Source: Methylococcaceae bacterium NSP1-2 | GTDB lineage: Bacteria > Pseudomonadota > Gammaproteobacteria > Methylococcales > Methylomonadaceae | DNA: 17,345 nt | NCBI GenBank assembly: GCA_002256685.1 | Contig: NQJH01000054.1 | Location: forward strand, 1 to 17,345 | Direction: 5' to 3' | In this document: positions 8,000-13,695 of the stretch, one piece after another | Layout of the letters: the number at the start of each line of letters is the position of its first letter | Position numbering within the stretch: the first letter of the stretch is position 1 | Program-made: the position numbers and the translations under genes | Notes under the pieces: generated by a model | Told to the model about the DNA's origin: nothing | Databases searched by the model: none | The model's input: only the letters and a program-made list of their open reading frames with translations

Positions 8000-8082
8000 T
8001 TCTACAGAAAGCAACGTCAACGCCCGTCAACATCGCATTTAGTGACAAGTCGGTCGTTGGATACGGCAAGGTCGCAACATCA

Positions 8083-8099
8083 TTATCATCGATTGATAA
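8083..8099. repeat. Inverted repeat in the operon leader
   Basis: TTATCA (8083-8088) and TGATAA (8094-8099) are perfect 6-bp arms around TCGAT. The repeat is about 20 nt ahead of the ribosome site of the first operon gene. It is AT-rich and could be a weak hairpin or a small operator. Function is unknown. Confidence 0.3.
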
Positions 8100-8135
8100 A
8101 CCATCATCAACACCTTATCCGAGGAGGATAGCGTC

Positions 8136-8807
8136 ATGCACGATATAGACCGTACTCAACTGGAATACAGCCCTGAGCTGGAAAATTACGAATATGAACA
8201 ATACGAATATGGTGAAAACGAATGGAACGCCGAAACGGGTGTTTTCAGTGAAGCAGAGGCAATGGAACTTGCCGCTGAGCTATTGGAGGTCAGTAGCGAA
8301 GCGGAGCTGGATCAGTTTTTAGGTGATCTCATCAAGAAAGCAGGTCGAGCTGTCGGTCAATTTGTTAAATCGCCAGTAGGGAGGCAACTTGGCGGACTGC
8401 TAAAAGGGGCTATTAAGAAAACATTACCAATGGTCGGTAGTGCTGTCGGTGGTTATTTTGGCGGTCCTGCGGGTGCTAATGTTGGTAATCAAGTGGCATC
8501 CACAGCAGGTCGAATCTTCGGTCTGGAATTGGAAGGCTTGAGCCTAGAAGATCAGGAATACGAGGCGGCGAAAAGCTTTGTTCAATTTGCTGGAGAAGCT
8601 GCTAAAAATGCGGCTTCCGCACCACTAATAGACGATCCAAGAACGATTGCTCAACAGGCGGCGACAGCAGCAGCTCGTCAACTTGCTCCAGGTCTACTGA
8701 CCAACACAACGGTTGCAATCAAGGGTAAATCCTGCGCGGCTTGCGGACTTGGCACTAGCGGTCGGTGGTATCGGCGCGGCAACAAAATCATTCTGGATGG
8801 AGCTTGA
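8136..8807 (+). CDS. Acidic-leader, Gly-rich protein with possible membrane-active core, first gene of the accessory operon
   Basis: The protein has 223 residues and I cannot assign a function. It has three parts. The leader (1-60) is strongly acidic and rich in Tyr, Phe and Trp (ELENYEYEQYEYGENEW, then a Glu/Leu helix). The core (about 61-130) is basic and then Gly/Ala-rich with small-residue spacing (DLIKKAGRAVGQFVKSPVGR, GGLLKGAIKKTLPMVGSAVG), resembling membrane-inserting or glycine-zipper peptides. The Ala-rich helical C-terminal third ends in CAACG (C200, C203) and SGRWYRRGNKIILDGA. There is no Sec signal peptide. A strong ribosome site, GAGGAGG at 8121-8127, fixes the start. The next gene follows after 6 nt. 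Its place directly after the sigma-54 promoter and its leader, which recalls those in the peptidoglycan-targeting genes, suggest a secreted or self-assembling component (inference). Confidence 0.75.
   Translation: MHDIDRTQLEYSPELENYEYEQYEYGENEWNAETGVFSEAEAMELAAELLEVSSEAELDQFLGDLIKKAGRAVGQFVKSPVGRQLGGLLKGAIKKTLPMVGSAVGGYFGGPAGANVGNQVASTAGRIFGLELEGLSLEDQEYEAAKSFVQFAGEAAKNAASAPLIDDPRTIAQQAATAAARQLAPGLLTNTTVAIKGKSCAACGLGTSGRWYRRGNKIILDGA
8187..8216 (+). repeat. 15-bp tandem repeat encoding the YEYEQ/YEYGE leader
   Basis: TACGAATATGAACAA (8187-8201) is followed directly by TACGAATATGGTGAA (8202-8216). The first ten bases are identical and the unit is in frame, giving YEYEQ then YEYGE. This shows the acidic-aromatic leader growing by small duplications. 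Confidence 0.7.
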
Positions 8808-8813
8808 GTCGTC

Positions 8814-10160
8814 ATGACTGCTGTTTCTTATGCCAACTGGATGCTCGAGCAAGAAGCTCGCGCCCTGATGACTAGGCTAGAACGTGTTAAACCTTTCGCA
8901 TTGCATGAAACCATGCTGCCAGCGGCGGCTATTCTGCCCGCTGCGCAGACTGGCATAGAACGCTATCTTATGAAAGGTCGGCAAGAACTGAGGGGGTCAA
9001 TTCAGAAATATATCAGTTGGCTACGCAGCCCGTTAGGTCAAAACGCGACCCCCGCGCAAGCGCAACAGTTGTTTTCAATGCTACGACTTCGGTTCAATGC
9101 GGTGTTGACGCAGTTCGATTTGTTCAGTGACGTACTGACCCAACGTAGCGAAAATGAAATCGGTGTTTGGCTTTCAGGGCTAGACGTGGTTTCTGCTGAC
9201 GCGCTTAGCTTGTCGGGGGATTATTACCAGACACCGCCTATTATTTGTTATCTTGAACGGGGTGTGGGTGCAGCTATTCGACGTGCCAGAACGCGGCTAC
9301 CAGGTGGCGGTGAAAATCCAGTCGCTATTATTCGTGTTCCTAGAGAACGTCTAGTGGGTAGCGGTATTGCCTCTTCTTTGGTTCATGAGGTCGGTCATCA
9401 GGCAGCAGCTCTACTTGACTTAGTGAACTCATTGAAACCCGTGCTACGGGGATTACAAGGTGGCAGTGGTTCTTATAGCGACATCTGGTCGCTATGGGAA
9501 CGCTGGATTTCTGAAATTGTCGCTGATTTTTGGTCAGTTGCTAAAGTCGGTATTGCTGCCACTTTGGGGCTAATGGGCGTGGTAAGTCTACCTAGAGCAT
9601 TCGTGTTTCGCCTAAATATCAATGATCCACACCCACCACCTTGGATTCGGGTCAAGCTAAGTTGTGCAATGGGTCAAGCTTTATACCCTCACCCACAGTG
9701 GGAACACTTGGCAGGGCTTTGGGAGTCTTACTATCCACTCATTGGACTGGATACTGAACGACAAGACAGCTTTACCAAACTACAAGCAACCCTAGCTGGC
9801 TTTGTCGCTCTGTTGGTCAACCATAGACCCAAAAGCCTACGCGGACTAACCCTTGCTGAAGCGTTAGAAGTTCATAACCGTCAACCACGACAGCTACAAA
9901 CACTGCTGCAAAATTGGCGACAACAGCCAGCGAATATGTATCGCGCACCGCCTACCTTAGTGTTTGCGGTGATCGGTCAAGCACGTTCCGACGGACGCAT
10001 GAGCCCAGAGCAGGAAAGCACTATTCTAGCCAAATTGCTCACCCATTGGGCATTGAGCAGCACGTTGGAAATGTCCGCTATTTGCTCGATGGGCTTGAAT
10101 CAGCGAACCAGTCGTCCAGCCGTTAGCGAATATCCCCGACATCATTTAACTATCCACTGA
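8814..10160 (+). CDS. HEVGH metalloprotease-like protein of the accessory operon
   Basis: The 448-residue protein has no signal peptide. Residues 191-195 are HEVGH in the context GIASSLVHEVGHQAAALLDLV, a typical HExxH zinc site on a helix. A downstream helix, WISEIVADFW (231-240), offers E234 as a likely third ligand, the ExxxD pattern of gluzincin-type enzymes. Residues 1-130 are mostly helical and precede the catalytic core. About 260-330 is Pro/His-rich (NINDPHPPPWIRVK), and the remainder is helical. I do not recognise a named family. It follows the first gene by 6 nt and precedes the next by 10 nt. A reasonable guess is that it matures or inactivates the leader-bearing proteins of the operon, but it could equally be an effector. 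Zinc-peptidase fold is well supported; substrate is unknown. Confidence 0.75.
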   Translation: MTAVSYANWMLEQEARALMTRLERVKPFALHETMLPAAAILPAAQTGIERYLMKGRQELRGSIQKYISWLRSPLGQNATPAQAQQLFSMLRLRFNAVLTQFDLFSDVLTQRSENEIGVWLSGLDVVSADALSLSGDYYQTPPIICYLERGVGAAIRRARTRLPGGGENPVAIIRVPRERLVGSGIASSLVHEVGHQAAALLDLVNSLKPVLRGLQGGSGSYSDIWSLWERWISEIVADFWSVAKVGIAATLGLMGVVSLPRAFVFRLNINDPHPPPWIRVKLSCAMGQALYPHPQWEHLAGLWESYYPLIGLDTERQDSFTKLQATLAGFVALLVNHRPKSLRGLTLAEALEVHNRQPRQLQTLLQNWRQQPANMYRAPPTLVFAVIGQARSDGRMSPEQESTILAKLLTHWALSSTLEMSAICSMGLNQRTSRPAVSEYPRHHLTIH

Positions 10161-10170
10161 GGAGAATGAC

Positions 10171-12285
10171 ATGAGCGAAATAATTAAAAAAGCAACCCCC
10201 ACTAAGGCGCAGAGCAATGGTTCGGTTAAGGTTTGGCTATTTGCTGGTTTTGAAACGGTGTGTAGTACGAAATGCAAAGCACCTATCGGTAACGCGAGCA
10301 TCACCATCCGCAATCAGGATGACTCCACTCAATACGTTAGTGAACCGACCCATGAAGAGGGCTATGCAACGTTTAGTCTGCCCACTGGCAACTATTCGAT
10401 AGAGTTACCAAATATCAGTGACTGGGATTGGAATACGTCAGAATATCAATCACGACCAAAACAAAATAGATTCCAAGTGACTGTTATTGAAGGTCAGCTT
10501 GCAGAGATTACTTTCACTGTTCCAGCAACGATAACGACCCTCTGTTTCAACATCGAAGTGAGCGGCTCAAATTGTAATCGGATTCCTTGTGCTGATATTG
10601 TCACAACTAGACGGGCGTGGCTCAAACTTGAGTATCCTAATATTAAAGAGGCTGAAACCATCGACTTCTTTGTTAATCAAACCAAGTTAGCCAAACTGTG
10701 TTCTGATTCTGATAAGGTCGAACTCATGTTCGATCCCAGTGCTTTGCCGTTTGGGGAATTTCCCGCTGTTGCTAAGCTCAATCTTAGTGGTGGTGCTAGC
10801 ATCAAAATGGCGGTTACGGGGACGGCAGGTAACGAGGTTCAGAATGTTAAGGTTAATTTTGCTGGTGATGCTGACATTGACAGAATTCGTGCGGTAGCAC
10901 CACCTCCTAACACTAATGATTTGTCTAATTTAGGAGGTGAATTTAAGACCACCACAACTTTAACACGCACGGAGACTTCATTCACGCCAGACATAGCGTT
11001 TTGGACAGGGATTCGCAACGGTACCGAAGCACTTTCGTTCAACAATTATCTGGACTTCATGGATATAATTTTCTGCGTTAAGAGAGACTCAACAACACAC
11101 ACTAAGGAACGAGAAAAATACCATAACGTGACTAAAAAACGACTCTTCCTGCCCTTTACCGATAGCGATGCCTATCGTGTTCTGAAGGCGGCAACCGAGG
11201 CTTTTGTGATGGTCAACTGCGGGGTGCTGACATTGGGTCGAACCGTTCTATTTAACCCTATTCTCGATAATGCCTACTTAGATCGAAGAGACCTGCCTCT
11301 TCCAGAAGACAAAAACCTAAGTGACAGCTTTGATAATGACTACCTCGTATCCCTAGGCGATATGAAAGTAAAGATTCTGCCCTATCTTGATGTCATTCGC
11401 CGTAAGCTACCCGACATCCCAATCAAGTTTCCCACAGCAGTTATTGGAGCGGGTCAAACAGACACCTGTTTCGAACTACTACAAGATAAACTCACTAACC
11501 CCTGTTTGCTGGAACTCATCTGGTCGTACTGGCATGAAGAAGGAATGCTAGTGCAGACAATGAACACCATCACACGGCGATTTCAAAATATGCGCTCATC
11601 CGACCACGACCCGCTCTCCAATCTGGAAGTGGATTCACTGCACCCACTTAATAACCTATTGTGGGGTTACATTCAGGATGAACAACATCGGCTGACCGTA
11701 ACGCGGCGCAACTACGAATACGATCACCATTATGGGCTGCACCTAGAAGGCAAAGCAGTACAAAATTTCCGCCCCGCAGACACGCGTTCAAAATTTCTGG
11801 AAGCTTTCCACCACCTATTACGCTTGTGTACCGTGTTCTATAAACAGGATGATGATACTACGGTCAAAGCCGATGCTTTCCCAATACTGAACGCACTCAA
11901 AGAAGTACACATCATTCTCTCTCAGGGTGCGCACAATCAGTTTGGCGATTTGCATCCCGAACCGTGGATGGATAGAGTTGATGCAATGAAGAAAATACAG
12001 GGTTGGACGGATACCAGCATACTGCATTTTCGCAACCTTGGTATGTTCGGCGAGCAGCTACTACTGTCAATCCGCTGGGATAGTTGGAGTGATGAGTTTG
12101 AACCTGTTAAAGCATTTAATTGGACAAGGTTTCACCGTCCTCAAGTGCAGGGCTATATTCACGCCTACCGTGCAGCAACTGGCGTAGACCTATCAGCTGA
12201 TCCAACCGTCAATATGCGGGTGGATTCTACGTTGCCATCGGTACTGTTGCAAAAGCAGTTAGCAAGTCAACGGCGAGCAAGTTGA
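10171..12285 (+). CDS. Large protein with N-terminal beta-sandwich, function unknown
   Basis: The protein has 704 residues and no signal peptide or membrane segment. The N-terminus (about 17-118) looks like a carboxypeptidase-regulatory/Cna-B-type beta-sandwich: GSVKVWLFAGFETVCSTKCK, APIGNASITIRNQD, GYATFSLPTGNYSIELP, then a TFTVP strand. A second strand-rich part with cysteines (TTLCFNIEV, SNCNRIPC) follows to about 230. The rest is mainly helical and ends in a basic tail. A striking stretch, YEYDHHYGLHL at 515-525, is followed by a helical repeat (KFLEAFHHLLRLCTVFY). Its Asp and His residues could bind metal. The ribosome site AGGAG lies just ahead of the ATG, 10 nt after the protease gene. 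The next gene begins 5 nt after the stop. I would describe it as an operon-specific scaffold or adaptor, but this is a guess from size and domain type. Confidence 0.7.
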   Translation: MSEIIKKATPTKAQSNGSVKVWLFAGFETVCSTKCKAPIGNASITIRNQDDSTQYVSEPTHEEGYATFSLPTGNYSIELPNISDWDWNTSEYQSRPKQNRFQVTVIEGQLAEITFTVPATITTLCFNIEVSGSNCNRIPCADIVTTRRAWLKLEYPNIKEAETIDFFVNQTKLAKLCSDSDKVELMFDPSALPFGEFPAVAKLNLSGGASIKMAVTGTAGNEVQNVKVNFAGDADIDRIRAVAPPPNTNDLSNLGGEFKTTTTLTRTETSFTPDIAFWTGIRNGTEALSFNNYLDFMDIIFCVKRDSTTHTKEREKYHNVTKKRLFLPFTDSDAYRVLKAATEAFVMVNCGVLTLGRTVLFNPILDNAYLDRRDLPLPEDKNLSDSFDNDYLVSLGDMKVKILPYLDVIRRKLPDIPIKFPTAVIGAGQTDTCFELLQDKLTNPCLLELIWSYWHEEGMLVQTMNTITRRFQNMRSSDHDPLSNLEVDSLHPLNNLLWGYIQDEQHRLTVTRRNYEYDHHYGLHLEGKAVQNFRPADTRSKFLEAFHHLLRLCTVFYKQDDDTTVKADAFPILNALKEVHIILSQGAHNQFGDLHPEPWMDRVDAMKKIQGWTDTSILHFRNLGMFGEQLLLSIRWDSWSDEFEPVKAFNWTRFHRPQVQGYIHAYRAATGVDLSADPTVNMRVDSTLPSVLLQKQLASQRRAS

Positions 12286-12290
12286 GATGA

Positions 12291-13445
12291 ATGGTCATGA
12301 TCGATTTCAGCTCGGCACTGTATCTTGGCATGTACCACTCAAGTCAGTCGTTACCGCCTTGGCAGCAACTCACACTGGGCGTTCCCGCAGCACTTGCGGA
12401 ACCGCCTAGCGCGGGTCGGGTAGCTAAAGCACTAGCAGAATTACAAGGGTGTAAACAGGCGGTATTGATGCCGTCCACACTGCATCTTTTCTGGGATATT
12501 TTCGGAATGCTGAGCAAGCAAGCAGTGACTATCTACCTAGATGAGGAAGCCTATGCGATAGTGCAGTGGGGAGCAGAACGGGCAGCGGCGTGTGGCGTTA
12601 CTATTCGTAAGTTTCGCCATCATGATCCCGATTCGCTGTTTTCTGAGATGACAAGACAAGCTCATTCGAGGAAACGACCTGTTGTTGTCACCGACGGTTT
12701 TTGTCCCGCTTGCGGCAAGCTAGCCCCGATTCATGACTATTTAACTATCGTGCGCCACTTCAGAGGGTTACTGGTGTTGGATGACACTCAGGCACTTGGC
12801 ATCTTGGGCGAGCAGTTGGGAACTAAAGCACCTTACGGATTTGGTGGCGGCGGAACATTACGCTGGAGTGGTGTATCTGGCTCAGACATTCTCGTGGGCG
12901 CATCCCTCGCCAAAGGCTTCGGCGTACCCATAGCAACACTGGCAGGTAGCGAGTTCATGATCCAGCAGTTTATCCGCCTTAGTGACACGCGGGTACACTG
13001 TAGTCCGCCTTCGGTTGCCGTTATTCAAGCCGCTGAACACGCACTGGTCGTTAATCAAACTCAGGGCAATCGGCTACGGCAACAACTGGCTCAGCGGATT
13101 AGGCAATTTCGAGAGGGATTAAGGCTAATTGGATTAGCATCTATAGGTGGCTGGTTTCCCGTGCAGACGCTACATGGAATTATTGGAACTGCCGCTGTAC
13201 GGTTACATCAACAGCTTGCTCAGCGAGGTATTCAAACCGTCTTGTCACAGCCACGCAATGCCACACAAGCCCGTTTGAGTTTTTTAATCACCGCTAGACA
13301 CAGTGTCATGGAAATTGATCGATGTATAGAGATGTTGGATGTTTTAAATCCAACGTACTTAAAGAAAATGCCAGCCGATTGGCTACCAAGAGGCGGCACA
13401 CTCATTCAACAAGAGGTGCATCATGAATCAAGAATTCGACTTTGA
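12291..13445 (+). CDS. Alpha-oxoamine-synthase-like PLP-dependent enzyme
   Basis: The 384-residue fold-type-I PLP enzyme resembles 8-amino-7-oxononanoate synthase, glycine C-acetyltransferase and the CqsA/LqsA autoinducer synthases. The Schiff-base lysine is K208 in GASLAKGFGVP. D164 in LVLDDTQALGILG should bind the pyridine nitrogen. The usual His of the DDAH motif is Gln (Q167), and the segment normally like TEGVFSMDG reads TDGFCPACGKLAPI here, adding a CxxC pair (C138, C141). Families of this type condense an acyl-CoA with an amino acid and release CO2. The changes suggest a different acyl donor or reaction, or a non-catalytic role. No acyl carrier or CoA ligase gene is nearby. The ATG at 12291 follows the previous stop by 5 nt (ATG at 12297 is an alternative). 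The 3' end overlaps the next gene by 23 nt, indicating coupling. Confidence 0.8.
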   Translation: MVMIDFSSALYLGMYHSSQSLPPWQQLTLGVPAALAEPPSAGRVAKALAELQGCKQAVLMPSTLHLFWDIFGMLSKQAVTIYLDEEAYAIVQWGAERAAACGVTIRKFRHHDPDSLFSEMTRQAHSRKRPVVVTDGFCPACGKLAPIHDYLTIVRHFRGLLVLDDTQALGILGEQLGTKAPYGFGGGGTLRWSGVSGSDILVGASLAKGFGVPIATLAGSEFMIQQFIRLSDTRVHCSPPSVAVIQAAEHALVVNQTQGNRLRQQLAQRIRQFREGLRLIGLASIGGWFPVQTLHGIIGTAAVRLHQQLAQRGIQTVLSQPRNATQARLSFLITARHSVMEIDRCIEMLDVLNPTYLKKMPADWLPRGGTLIQQEVHHESRIRL

Positions 13446-13695
13446 AACCATTCCTTTCGAAATTGATTCCGAATTTCAGGACGAAATGTTCGAAGAGGAA
13501 AGTGAATCAGGACGACGGTTGTTTGCCAGAGGCGGTAAAAGTTTCCGCCCGCCCTCCCGACCTAGATTGCCACCGAAAGGAGTCAAACGTCCGCCAGTTA
13601 GACCCCAAGTAATTCCTAGAGGATACTGGAGACCTTGGGAGGTAATCCGAGCACCCTACGACCTCGCTTCAGGTGACTGGTATAGTCGGACCTGA
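13423..13695 (+). pseudogene. Acidic-leader, Pro/Arg-rich N-terminal part of the peptidoglycan-targeting protein, cut off by a frameshift
   Basis: The frame has 90 residues. It opens with an acidic, Phe-rich leader (EFDFETIPFEIDSEFQDEMF, about 4-23, then EEES) and turns abruptly into a Pro/Arg-rich stretch (RRLFARGG, FRPPSRPRLPPKGVKRPP, GYWRPWEVIRAPYD) before a short tail to TGA at 13693-13695. In proteins of this layout the Pro/Arg segment leads into a peptidoglycan-binding repeat. Here the end of such a repeat (LQVTGIVGPDTEQALIAA) appears in the +1 frame from about 13664. The rest of that repeat, roughly 35-45 codons, is missing. An out-of-frame deletion is therefore likely, making this the 5' part of one gene with 13673-16015. 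The ribosome site AAGAGGT precedes the ATG, which overlaps the PLP-enzyme gene by 23 nt. If translated alone it would be a short Arg-rich polypeptide. Confidence 0.65.

Noticed and set aside
7980..8008. Sigma-70-like TTGACT...TACAGA overlapping the sigma-54 elements
   Set aside because: The -10 match is only 3 of 6, while the sigma-54 match is near perfect at the same place.
7902..8042. 46-codon plus-strand frame (MMARKLISIYVPQ...) between the divergent operons
   Set aside because: No ribosome site at a useful distance, it overlaps the sigma-54 promoter, and there is no recognisable protein pattern.
13673..13695. Programmed +1 frameshift joining the 13423 and 13673 frames
   Set aside because: The overlap has no evident slippery stop context, and a shift would still leave most of the first peptidoglycan-binding repeat missing. 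Deletion explains more.
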